From Prescottella equi (lineage in GTDB: Bacteria; Actinomycetota; Actinomycetes; Mycobacteriales; Mycobacteriaceae): a DNA stretch of 64,000 nt. The notes below the pieces were generated by a model that saw only the letters and a list, made by a program, of their open reading frames with translations, ran no database searches and was not told the origin of the DNA. The stretch spans positions 62,001 to 126,000 of the forward strand of contig NZ_LWTX01000009.1 of the NCBI RefSeq assembly GCF_002094305.1, written 5' to 3'. Each line of letters begins with the position of its first letter. The first letter of the stretch is position 1. A program made the position numbers and the translations under genes. This document shows positions 33,070-40,820 of the stretch, piece after piece.

Positions 33070-34131
33070 GTGAGTGCATCCGGGCCAGACGACCTCGTCA
33101 CCATCGGTGTCTTCGCGCGGGCCTGCGGGCTGACCCCGAGCGCGCTGCGGTTCTACGACGACAGCGGACTGCTCTCGCCCGCGCACATCGACCCGGTGAC
33201 GGGCTACCGGTACTACAGCACGACCCAGCGCGACCGCGCCGCGACCATTCGACGGTTGCGGGAGATCGACGTCCCGCTCGAGGCCGTGACACGGATCCTC
33301 TCGGCCGATCGGGTCGAGGCCGCCCGCGTGCTCGACGAGCACGTCCGCCTTCTGCACGAGCGCGCCGCCACGGCCGCCGCCGTTGCCGCGGAGCTGAAGG
33401 CCTCGCTGCCGGTGCAGGATCGTGGGAGTGCCGTGACCCTGTCGGCGCGTCTGCTCGCGGAGGCCGTCCGGCAGGTGCGGCGTGCCGCGGCCGCCGAGGC
33501 GGAGTTCCCGATCCTCACGGGGATCCTGATCGAGGTCGGCGACGGCGCCGTCGTGCTGACGGCCACCGACCGCTACCGGCTGTCCACCCGGAGCCTGCCG
33601 GCTCACACGCCCGACCGTGCGTGGACGGGCGTGGTGTCCGCGTCCGAACTCGACGCGATCGGCGCAGCCCTGAGCCCCGACGCTGCGGCGATCCTGCGTC
33701 CCGATTCCGGTGCCGTGGACATCGCCACCCCCGGCCTCTCTGCCCGGTTCGCTGTGCTGGAGGGCGAGTACCCCGACTACCGGACGATGTTCGACGCGTT
33801 GCCTCCGGCCCGTACCCGGGTGGTCACCCGCCGCGACGAGTTGTTCGCTGTCGCCGAAGGCCCGGTGGACGACACCGTCCGCCTCGTCGGCGCGTCCGGA
33901 CAACTGACGGCGAGTGTGCGGGACGGTCCGCCGCAGGCGGTGGCGGCCCGTGTCGACGGACCCGACGTGACCCTGACCTTCCGTCGTGGAAACCTGCTGG
34001 CCGCGTTGGAGACTGCCGTCGGCCCGGATGTCATGCTCGACATCTCCGCCCCGGACCTGCCCGTCGTGTTCCGCTCCGCGACCGACGGCGACCTCACGAC
34101 CCTTGCGATGCCGACCGCGTCGGACATCTAG
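33070..34131 (+). CDS. MerR-type regulator fused to a DNA sliding-clamp-like domain
   Basis: A 353-residue protein. Residues about 10-80 form a MerR winged helix (TIGVFARACGLTPSALRFYDDSGLL, GYRYYSTTQRDRAATIRRLREIDVPL). After a helical linker, residues about 125-353 match DNA polymerase III beta subunit modules: PILTGILIEVGDGAVVLTAT followed by DRYRL, LEGEYPDYRTMF, and a final strand with PDLPVVFRSATDGDLTTLAMP. Only about two clamp modules are present instead of three. Function unknown; a clamp fold as ligand sensor or DNA-related regulator is inference. The GTG start and spacing to the next gene (18 bases) indicate an operon. Confidence 0.82.
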   Translation: MSASGPDDLVTIGVFARACGLTPSALRFYDDSGLLSPAHIDPVTGYRYYSTTQRDRAATIRRLREIDVPLEAVTRILSADRVEAARVLDEHVRLLHERAATAAAVAAELKASLPVQDRGSAVTLSARLLAEAVRQVRRAAAAEAEFPILTGILIEVGDGAVVLTATDRYRLSTRSLPAHTPDRAWTGVVSASELDAIGAALSPDAAAILRPDSGAVDIATPGLSARFAVLEGEYPDYRTMFDALPPARTRVVTRRDELFAVAEGPVDDTVRLVGASGQLTASVRDGPPQAVAARVDGPDVTLTFRRGNLLAALETAVGPDVMLDISAPDLPVVFRSATDGDLTTLAMPTASDI

Positions 34132-34149
34132 AGCGACAGGACGATTCCC

Positions 34150-34641
34150 ATGACCGCACCCGACCCGACGATGGACGCCATCACCCGAGCGGTGACCGTC
34201 GGCCGCGACGGCGACGGCGACGCTGCGAGGTCGGCGCTGGTGGCGCTGTGGGCCGAGATCACCCCGATCGGGGATCCCTTCCACCGGTGCACGCTCGCGC
34301 ACTACCTCGCCGATCTGCACGACGATCCGGCGCAGGCGCTGGTGTGGGACGTCCGCGCGCTCGACGCGGCCGATGCCCTCACCGACGACCGCGCCCGGCA
34401 GCACCACGCGAGCCTGGAGGTGCGTGGGTTCTACCCGTCGCTGCACCTCAACCTGGCCGACAACTTCCGCCGTCTCGGCTCCTTCGATGCCGCGCGGGCG
34501 CACCTCGATGCCGCCGCCGGGTACCTCGATGCGCTCGGCGCCGACGCGTACGGGGCGATGATCCGGGGGGCACTCGACGAGGTCGCCGCCGACATCGGCC
34601 GCGGATCCACCGCCCGCCGGGCGTCGGCGCAGGGATCGTAA
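34150..34641 (+). CDS. Tetratricopeptide-like protein
   Basis: A 163-residue all-helical protein rich in Ala and Asp. GFYPSLHLNLADNFRRLGSFDAARAHLDAA reads like one TPR unit, and a second degenerate one precedes it. It belongs with the MerR-clamp gene (18-base gap) and may be its partner. No enzymatic motif. The ATG has AGGACG just upstream. Confidence 0.65.
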   Translation: MTAPDPTMDAITRAVTVGRDGDGDAARSALVALWAEITPIGDPFHRCTLAHYLADLHDDPAQALVWDVRALDAADALTDDRARQHHASLEVRGFYPSLHLNLADNFRRLGSFDAARAHLDAAAGYLDALGADAYGAMIRGALDEVAADIGRGSTARRASAQGS

Positions 34642-34679
34642 CTGTGGCGCATCCACCGCCCCGCTCATAGTCTGTGCCC

Positions 34680-35363
34680 GTGAAGAAGTGGTGGATCATC
34701 GGTGGGGCGGTCGTCGTGGTACTCCTGGGGGTTCTCGCCGGCCCCTGGATCTACGGCAAGTTCATCGCCGAGGACGACGCCCCGGCCGCCTCGGTGTCGA
34801 CCGAGGGCGCGCAGGCCGCGTCGGGGTCGGTGGACGGGCAGTGGGAGGTGGGTCCGGGGGAGGGCCCCAACAAGACCGCCGCGGGTTACACCGTATCCGA
34901 GATCCTCAACGGCGCCCGGGTCACCGTCGTCGGCACCACCGACCAGGTCAACGGGAATGCCACCGTCGCCGACCAGAAGTTGACCTCCGCCGAGGTCGTC
35001 GTGCAGGTCGCCGGCATCGCCACCGACAACGCACGGCGGGACGGCCAGTTCCGCGGCAACGTGATGGACACCGAGAACTTCCCGACCGCCGTGTTCAGGC
35101 TCACGACGCCGGTCGACCTCGCGACGCTGCCCACCGACGGCACCGCCGCCACGGTGAAGGCGGACGGAACGCTCACACTCAAGGACCAGACCCGGCCGGT
35201 GAGCGTCGACGTGAAGGTGCTGCACACCGGCGACACGCTGGTCGCGTCCGGCGCGGTGCCGGTCACGTGGTCGGACTACGGAATCACGCCGCCGTCACTG
35301 GGATTCGTGACCGTCGACGACAACGGCACGGTCGACTTCCTGGTGAGCCTGGCCCGCGCCTGA
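34680..35363 (+). CDS. YceI family protein
   Basis: A 227-residue exported lipocalin-like protein. An N-terminal hydrophobic anchor (WWIIGGAVVVVLLGVLAGPWIYG) precedes the YceI domain (GYTVSEILNGARVTVVGTTD, FRGNVMDTENFPTAVFRL, TLTLKDQTRPVSV, DYGI). YceI proteins bind isoprenoid-like lipids in the periplasm; here it is probably attached to the membrane. GTG 34680 was chosen; GTG 34674 is equally possible. The 3' end overlaps the convergent desaturase gene by 69 bases. Confidence 0.85.
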   Translation: MKKWWIIGGAVVVVLLGVLAGPWIYGKFIAEDDAPAASVSTEGAQAASGSVDGQWEVGPGEGPNKTAAGYTVSEILNGARVTVVGTTDQVNGNATVADQKLTSAEVVVQVAGIATDNARRDGQFRGNVMDTENFPTAVFRLTTPVDLATLPTDGTAATVKADGTLTLKDQTRPVSVDVKVLHTGDTLVASGAVPVTWSDYGITPPSLGFVTVDDNGTVDFLVSLARA

Positions 35364-36257
35364 CGGCGCCCATCCGGGCGGCCCGAAGACGTAGCCGAGG
35401 CGGTCGCGCCACGACTGCGCGGCCCGGACGTCGCGTCCGATCGCGGCGTACTCGTGCGTCTGCAACTTCCAGATGTCGTAGGTGCCCACCGGCTTCGTCA
35501 ACCCGTAGGTGGGGCGTTGCTGCTCGGCGCGGAACGTGCCGAACATCCGGTCCCAGACGATGAGGATGCCGCCGTAGTTGCGGTCCAGGTACTCGGGATC
35601 GCAGCCGTGGTGGACGCGGTGGTGCGACGGGGTGTTGAACACGTACTCGATCGGCCGGGGCAGCCGGTCGACCCGTTCGGTGTGCACGAAGAACTGGTAG
35701 ACCAGGCTCACCGAGAAACCCACGAAGATCATCCACGGCGGAATGCCGATCAGCGGCAACGGAATCCACATGAGAATCTCGCCACTGTTGTTCCACTTCT
35801 GGCGCAGTGCCGTCGCGAAGTTGAAGTACTCGCTCGAGTGGTGCGCCTGATGTGTCGCCCAGATCAGCCGGATGCGGTGCGCCATGCGGTGATACGTGTA
35901 GTAGAGCAGGTCGATGCCGACCAGCAGCAGCACCCAGGTGTACCAGGCGTTCGCGGGCAGGTGCCACGGGGCGAGGTACACCCAGATCGCGGAGTAGCCG
36001 ATGAGCGCCAGGAACTTCCAGAACGCGGTGGTCGCAATCGACACGAGTCCCATCGAGATCGATGCCCTCGCATCCCGGAACTCGTAACCGGCCGTCGGCG
36101 GATAGGCGCGCCCGTCGCGGATCTCGGTCTCCTCGAGCTTGCGGGCGGCGAACCACTCGAGCCCGAGGAACACGACGAACGCCGGGATCGCGAGGGTGAC
36201 CGGGTCCCCGAGCGGTTCGAGCAGCGATCCCCACGCCGTGGTGAGGGTCTCCCACAT
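35295..36257 (-). CDS. Sterol desaturase / fatty acid hydroxylase family membrane enzyme
   Basis: A 320-residue di-iron membrane oxygenase. The histidine boxes are present: HRMAHR (HxxxH), HQAHHSS (HxxHH) and HRVHHG plus a late H, with three to four membrane segments around them (AIPAFVVFLGLEWFA, WVLLLVGIDLLYY, WMIFVGFSVSLVYQF). Members hydroxylate or desaturate sterols, carotenoids or fatty acids; the substrate is not known. The last 23 codons overlap yceI on the other strand. Divergent from the Rrf2 gene. Confidence 0.88.
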   Translation of the reverse strand: MWETLTTAWGSLLEPLGDPVTLAIPAFVVFLGLEWFAARKLEETEIRDGRAYPPTAGYEFRDARASISMGLVSIATTAFWKFLALIGYSAIWVYLAPWHLPANAWYTWVLLLVGIDLLYYTYHRMAHRIRLIWATHQAHHSSEYFNFATALRQKWNNSGEILMWIPLPLIGIPPWMIFVGFSVSLVYQFFVHTERVDRLPRPIEYVFNTPSHHRVHHGCDPEYLDRNYGGILIVWDRMFGTFRAEQQRPTYGLTKPVGTYDIWKLQTHEYAAIGRDVRAAQSWRDRLGYVFGPPGWAPSGAGQAHQEVDRAVVVDGHESQ

Positions 36258-36376
36258 GTTGCCTCCGAGCTGTCATGCGTACCTGCCTGGAAATCTACGC
36301 TGCCCGGTGACCTGGGTCACCAGGGTCGCGAACCTGGGTAACGTCTGTGCCGAGTCGAATCGGATCAGGAGGACGG

Positions 36377-36835
36377 GTGCACATCTCGGCACGGGTGGAC
36401 TGCGCGGTGCGTGCCCTCGTCGACCTCGCGGCGGCGGAGGCCCCGGCGCTGGTGAAGGCCGACGCGCTGTCCGCATCGCAGTCGGTCGCACCCAAGTTCC
36501 TCGAGGCCGTGCTCGCCGACCTGCGCCGCGGCGGACTGGTCGACAGTAGGCGCGGCCCCGACGGCGGCTACCGGCTCACCCGACCGGCCACCGACGTCAC
36601 GATCGCCGACGTGATCCGCACCGTCGAAGGACCGCTCGCGTCGGTGCGCGGGGAGCGGCCCGAGGACGTCACGTACGACGGCGCGGCCGAATCGCTGCAA
36701 CAGGTGTGGATCGCCGTTCGCGTCAATCTGCGCACGGTGCTCGAGGGCGTCACCATCGCCGACGTCGCCGCGGGCGCGCTGCCCGCCTTCGTCGACGAGC
36801 TCACCGCCGACCCGGGAGCCTGGCGCCGGCGCTAG
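36377..36835 (+). CDS. Rrf2-family regulator
   Basis: A 152-residue winged-helix protein: VHISARVDCAVRALVDLA, LSASQSVAPKFLEAVLADLRRGGLVDSRRGPDGGYRL. Only one Cys (residue 10) is present, so the three-Cys iron-sulfur cluster of IscR/NsrR types cannot form; it probably senses another signal. GTG start with AGGAGGA seven bases upstream. Divergent from the desaturase gene; its last codon overlaps the next gene end. Confidence 0.86.
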   Translation: MHISARVDCAVRALVDLAAAEAPALVKADALSASQSVAPKFLEAVLADLRRGGLVDSRRGPDGGYRLTRPATDVTIADVIRTVEGPLASVRGERPEDVTYDGAAESLQQVWIAVRVNLRTVLEGVTIADVAAGALPAFVDELTADPGAWRRR

Positions 36836-37596
36836 TGATGCACCCGCAGGTCGGCGCGCATCTGGGTGAACAGGAACAGTCCGGCCCGCCCCGACACCTC
36901 CTCGTACGCGCGAACCCAGTCGTCGAGGAAGTGCGGCCGGTCCTCGGGCGCCAGGCGTCCGGTCCACGCGTCGGCGCCGTTGCTGCACCACGCGGCGAAC
37001 GCGTCGTGCGTGCCGAAGTCCCACGTGACGTCCTGCACCGACAGATCGGTCACGCGTAGGCCTGCCGCCGCCGCGAGGTCGGGATAGCCGTCGGGGTCGA
37101 CGTGGACGAACGGGGGAGCGAATCCGGCGAACCGGTCCACCCAGCGGGGCGAACCGGCCACCTCCATCGCGACGGTCTCGAGACTGGGCCGGTCACCGGC
37201 GCACACCACCTGGATCAGGACGCGGGCGTCGGGCCGGGCCGCCGCCGCGATCGATCCCAGTGCGCGCTGCTGTTCCACCACCCAGTGCAGGGCGTTGAAC
37301 GACACCACGACGTCGAACTCGGCGCGGAACGGCAGGTCGCGGGCGTCGGCCAGCACGAACTGCACATTCGACGACGCCGTGTCGGCCTTCGCGATCATCC
37401 GCGGCGACGCGTCGACGCCCACCGCGCGGCCCTCGGGCAGGCGTTCGGCGAGCAGCCTGGTGACGAAGCCGTCGCCGCAGCCGACGTCGAGCAGGCGGTC
37501 GTCCGGTTCCAGGTCGAGGCCGGCGACCGCGCGGGTGGCCATCGCCCGCTGCAGATCGCTGGTCTGCGCATACTGCTCGCCGTCCCAATCGGGCAT
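36832..37596 (-). CDS. Class I SAM-dependent methyltransferase (Tam-like)
   Basis: A 254-residue protein with the SAM-binding motif LLDVGCGDGFVTRLLAE at about 35-51, VGVDASP and ADARDLPF. The overall pattern (WDGEQYAQTSDLQRAMATRAV, FNALHWV) is close to trans-aconitate methyltransferase-like enzymes. Substrate not certain. Convergent with the Rrf2 gene (4-base overlap) and divergent from the TetR gene. Confidence 0.82.
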   Translation of the reverse strand: MPDWDGEQYAQTSDLQRAMATRAVAGLDLEPDDRLLDVGCGDGFVTRLLAERLPEGRAVGVDASPRMIAKADTASSNVQFVLADARDLPFRAEFDVVVSFNALHWVVEQQRALGSIAAAARPDARVLIQVVCAGDRPSLETVAMEVAGSPRWVDRFAGFAPPFVHVDPDGYPDLAAAAGLRVTDLSVQDVTWDFGTHDAFAAWCSNGADAWTGRLAPEDRPHFLDDWVRAYEEVSGRAGLFLFTQMRADLRVHH

Positions 37597-37715
37597 TCTC
37601 GCCGCCGTTCCGTGGTCCGCCGGGTGTGCGATCAGCGTATGCCGAAGGGTGCCGGGCTGTGGCCCCGATCACCCACATCGAAACAGTGTGCCGAATGCCA
37701 CAAAGGTGCACTTGG

Positions 37716-37740
37716 CTGCAACATTGCAGAGGTCTGCAAT
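37716..37740. promoter_or_regulatory. TetR operator with three TTGCA/TGCAA half sites
   Basis: CTGCAA-CA-TTGCAG (37716-37729) overlaps ATTGCA-GAGGTC-TGCAAT (37723-37740). Both are perfect inverted repeats. The element ends 18 bases before the TetR start and overlaps its promoter region. Confidence 0.6.
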
Positions 37741-37758
37741 TTCGGTACCTTCGATGGA

Positions 37759-38358
37759 GTGGGAGAAGAACTCGGACTCCGGGACCGCAAGAAGGCGGCA
37801 ACACGGATCGCTCTCAGTGAGGCCGCAGCACGCCTCGCGATGGAGCGCGGGATCGAACTCGTCACCGCGGACATGATCGCGTCCGAGGCCGGCGTTTCCG
37901 TCCGCACGTTCCACAACTATTTCTCCTGCAAGGAAGAGGCTGTTCTGCACCACCTCGAGGCCGACGTCCTCGAGTGGGCCGACTGGCTGCGTGAGCGGCC
38001 CGGCGACGAACCGATCCTCGATTCGCTCGAGCACATCGTGCGGAGGGCTCTGCTCGAGTCCGACCACGAACTCGAGAAGATGCAGGCGCTCGCCGACCTC
38101 ATCGACTCGAGCCCCACTCTTCTGGCCAAGAAGATGGAGATGCACGTGCGCCTGACCCCGATGCTCGACGAGGTGATCGCCGAGCGCACCGGCGCCACGG
38201 GCCTGTATCCGAGTCTGCTGCAGACCGTGGTCGGTGCCGCCGTCAAGGCATCCCTCGACCTGTGGATGAGCGGTCGGTCGTCGGCCGCCGGCCCCGAGCA
38301 ACTCGTCCACGAGGCGTTCGACCACCTGCGCTCCGGCCTCGCCGTACCCGCCAGCTAG
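37759..38358 (+). CDS. TetR-family regulator of the MMPL exporter
   Basis: A 199-residue repressor. The N-terminal HTH is TRIALSEAAARLAMERG, TADMIASEAGVSVRTFHNYFSCKEEAV. The ligand domain ends PEQLVHEAFDHLRSG. GTG 37759 is preferred because the longer frame would read through the operator and has no domain. The MMPL gene follows 28 bases downstream, so the pair is likely autoregulated through the palindrome at 37716-37740. Confidence 0.87.
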   Translation: MGEELGLRDRKKAATRIALSEAAARLAMERGIELVTADMIASEAGVSVRTFHNYFSCKEEAVLHHLEADVLEWADWLRERPGDEPILDSLEHIVRRALLESDHELEKMQALADLIDSSPTLLAKKMEMHVRLTPMLDEVIAERTGATGLYPSLLQTVVGAAVKASLDLWMSGRSSAAGPEQLVHEAFDHLRSGLAVPAS

Positions 38359-38386
38359 ACCCGCACCCGATCAGAAGGAGCCTTCC

Positions 38387-40720
38387 ATGGCCACCTACCT
38401 ATATCGGATCGGCCGCTTCGCCTACCGGCGAAAAGGCACGGTCCTGTCCATCTGGCTGGCCATCCTCGTTCTGATGGGGGTCGGCGCCGCGACGCTGTCG
38501 GGTCCGACGAAGGACTCGTTCTCCATTCCGGGCACTCCGGCTCAGGAGGCGCAGGACTTGATGTCCGAGCGCTTCGGCGACCAGAAGAGCGCGATGGACG
38601 CGCTGTCGGCGCGGTTCGTGATCGCTGCACCGGCCGGGCAGACGCTCGACACCCCGGAGAACCAGGCCGCGATGGACGAGATGCTCGCGGACATCCGTGG
38701 CATCGAGAAGGTCAGCGCGCCGGCCAAGGCCGACCCGGCTTCCGGAACGCCCGGCGCTCTGGTCAATCCGGTCACCGCGGATGCCGCGCTCGCGGAGATG
38801 GCCAAGGCCTCCGCGGAGGAGCAGGGCGTCCCCGAGGACGTCGCTCTCGCGAACGCACGCGCGCTGTCGTCGCTGAGCGAGGACCGCGCCGTCGGCTACA
38901 TCGAGGTCCCGTTCGACGGCGACTTCAGCGACGTCGACCAGTCGATGCGCGACCAGATCCAGGCGGCTGCCGACATCGGCCGCGACGCCGGGCTGAACGT
39001 CCAGATCAGCGGTTCGGCAGCGACCGAGGCAGAGATGCCGGGCGGTGTCACCGAACTCATCGGCATCGCCGTTGCGGCGATCGTCCTCGTCATCACGTTC
39101 GGCTCGCTCGTCGCCGCAGGACTGCCGCTGATCACCGCGATCATCGGCATCATGATCGGCAGCCTCGGCATCACCGTCGCGACCGGATTCATGGACCTCA
39201 GCTCGATGACCCCGACGCTCGCAATCATGATCGGCCTGGCCGTCGCGATCGACTACTCGCTGTTCATCGTCTCCCGCTTCAAGCACGAGCTCTCACTCAC
39301 CGACGACCGGTCCGAGGCCGCGGGCCGCGCGGTCGGCACCGCCGGTTCCGCCGTCGTGTTCGCCGGCCTGACGGTGATCATCGCCCTCGTCGCGCTGCGC
39401 GTCGTCGGCATCCCGTTCCTGTCCGATATGGGTGCGGCCGCGGCGTCGACGGTGTTCATCGCCGTCCTCATCGCACTCACGCTGCTGCCCGCGATCCTCG
39501 GACTGTTCGGCCGCAAGGCCTTCGCCGGTCGCATCCCGGGGCTGAGCCAGCGCGACGCCGAGGGCGACGACGGCAAGAAGACGTTCTCGCAGCGCTATGG
39601 CCGCGCGGTGGTCCGCCGTCCGGCGGTCGGCCTGATCCTCGGTGTGGTGCTGCTCGGTGCGCTCGCGATCCCCGCGGCCAAGCTCGAGCTGGCGCTGCCG
39701 AACGAGGGCAGCGGTGATCCGGCGACCAGTGCCCGCCAGGCGTATGACCTGGTGAACGAGGGCTTCGGCCCCGGCCGGAACGGCCCACTCCTCGTCGTCG
39801 TCGACGCGCAGGACGCGACCGTCCCCGCTGGCGAGGCGTTCGGCGCCGTCGTCGCGAAGATCTCTGAGCAGCCCGACGTCCTCAACGCGCAGGTGATCGG
39901 TGCCAACCAGGCAGGCGACACCGCGCAGATCCTGGTGACCCCGCGCAGCGGCCCGAGCGATCCGTCGACGATGGACCTCGTCGCCGACATCCGCAGCGCC
40001 GAGTCGGACCTGAACGATCAGATCGGCGTCAACTACGGCGTCACCGGTCAGACCGCCCTCGAGGGTGACGTCTCCGAGCGCCTGCAGGACGCGCTGGTGC
40101 CGTACCTCGCGGTGGTCGTCGGCCTCGCCTTCGTGCTGCTGATGCTGGTGTTCCGCTCGGTCCTGGTGCCGCTGACGGCGACCCTGGGCTTCCTGCTCAG
40201 CGTCCTGGCGACCTTCGGTGCCACCGTCGCGGTGTTCCAGGAGGGCTGGGGCGGGATCGCCGCCAACCCGCAGCCGATCGTCAGCTTCATGCCGATCTTC
40301 CTCATCGGCGTGGTGTTCGGTCTGGCGATGGACTACCAGGTGTTCCTGGTGACCCGCATGCGCGAGGAGTACGTCCACGGCGCGTCCGCGAAGGACGCGG
40401 TCGCGGTCGGCTTCAACCACGGCGCCCGCGTCGTGACCGCGGCGGCGATCATCATGATCTCCGTGTTCGCGGCGTTCATCGCGGAACCGAACTCGTTCAT
40501 CAAGTCGATGGGCTTCGCGCTCGCGGCGGCGGTCTTCTTCGACGCCTTCATCGTTCGCATGGTGATCATCCCGTCGGTGATGGCGCTCATGGGCGACAAG
40601 GCGTGGTGGCTGCCCAAGTGGCTCGACAAGATCCTGCCGAACGTCGACATCGAGGGCGAGAAGCTGGCCCGCGCGCTACCGCGGGACAAGCAAGAACTCG
40701 AAGACGCCCCGGTCTCCTGA
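38387..40720 (+). CDS. MMPL-family transporter
   Basis: A 777-residue RND/MMPL exporter with twelve membrane segments in two halves, each preceded by a periplasmic domain. Proton-relay signatures occur in segments 4 (MIGLAVAIDYSLFIVSRF) and 10 (GVVFGLAMDYQVFLVTRM), the conserved D-Y pairs. The size fits the shorter MMPL group that exports drugs or lipids. GAAGGAG precedes the ATG. Controlled by the TetR gene in front; a terminator follows. Confidence 0.92.
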   Translation: MATYLYRIGRFAYRRKGTVLSIWLAILVLMGVGAATLSGPTKDSFSIPGTPAQEAQDLMSERFGDQKSAMDALSARFVIAAPAGQTLDTPENQAAMDEMLADIRGIEKVSAPAKADPASGTPGALVNPVTADAALAEMAKASAEEQGVPEDVALANARALSSLSEDRAVGYIEVPFDGDFSDVDQSMRDQIQAAADIGRDAGLNVQISGSAATEAEMPGGVTELIGIAVAAIVLVITFGSLVAAGLPLITAIIGIMIGSLGITVATGFMDLSSMTPTLAIMIGLAVAIDYSLFIVSRFKHELSLTDDRSEAAGRAVGTAGSAVVFAGLTVIIALVALRVVGIPFLSDMGAAAASTVFIAVLIALTLLPAILGLFGRKAFAGRIPGLSQRDAEGDDGKKTFSQRYGRAVVRRPAVGLILGVVLLGALAIPAAKLELALPNEGSGDPATSARQAYDLVNEGFGPGRNGPLLVVVDAQDATVPAGEAFGAVVAKISEQPDVLNAQVIGANQAGDTAQILVTPRSGPSDPSTMDLVADIRSAESDLNDQIGVNYGVTGQTALEGDVSERLQDALVPYLAVVVGLAFVLLMLVFRSVLVPLTATLGFLLSVLATFGATVAVFQEGWGGIAANPQPIVSFMPIFLIGVVFGLAMDYQVFLVTRMREEYVHGASAKDAVAVGFNHGARVVTAAAIIMISVFAAFIAEPNSFIKSMGFALAAAVFFDAFIVRMVIIPSVMALMGDKAWWLPKWLDKILPNVDIEGEKLARALPRDKQELEDAPVS

Positions 40721-40747
40721 AAGAGACTGTGAACATTCGATGAAGAG

Positions 40748-40790
40748 GGAGGGATCGGGCCCCGAGAAATGGGCCTGATCTCTCCTTTTT
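40748..40790 (+). terminator. Rho-independent terminator of the MMPL gene
   Basis: 15-base arms (40748-40762 and 40771-40785, two G-U pairs) with an 8-base loop and TTTTT directly after. Confidence 0.85.
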
Positions 40791-40820
40791 CGTCCTGCAG
40801 ATTGGTAACCTTCGCAAACC

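Noticed and set aside
31681-34668. 995-aa open frame on the minus strand
   Set aside because: Antisense to the MFS and MerR-clamp genes; composition typical of GC-rich shadow frames.
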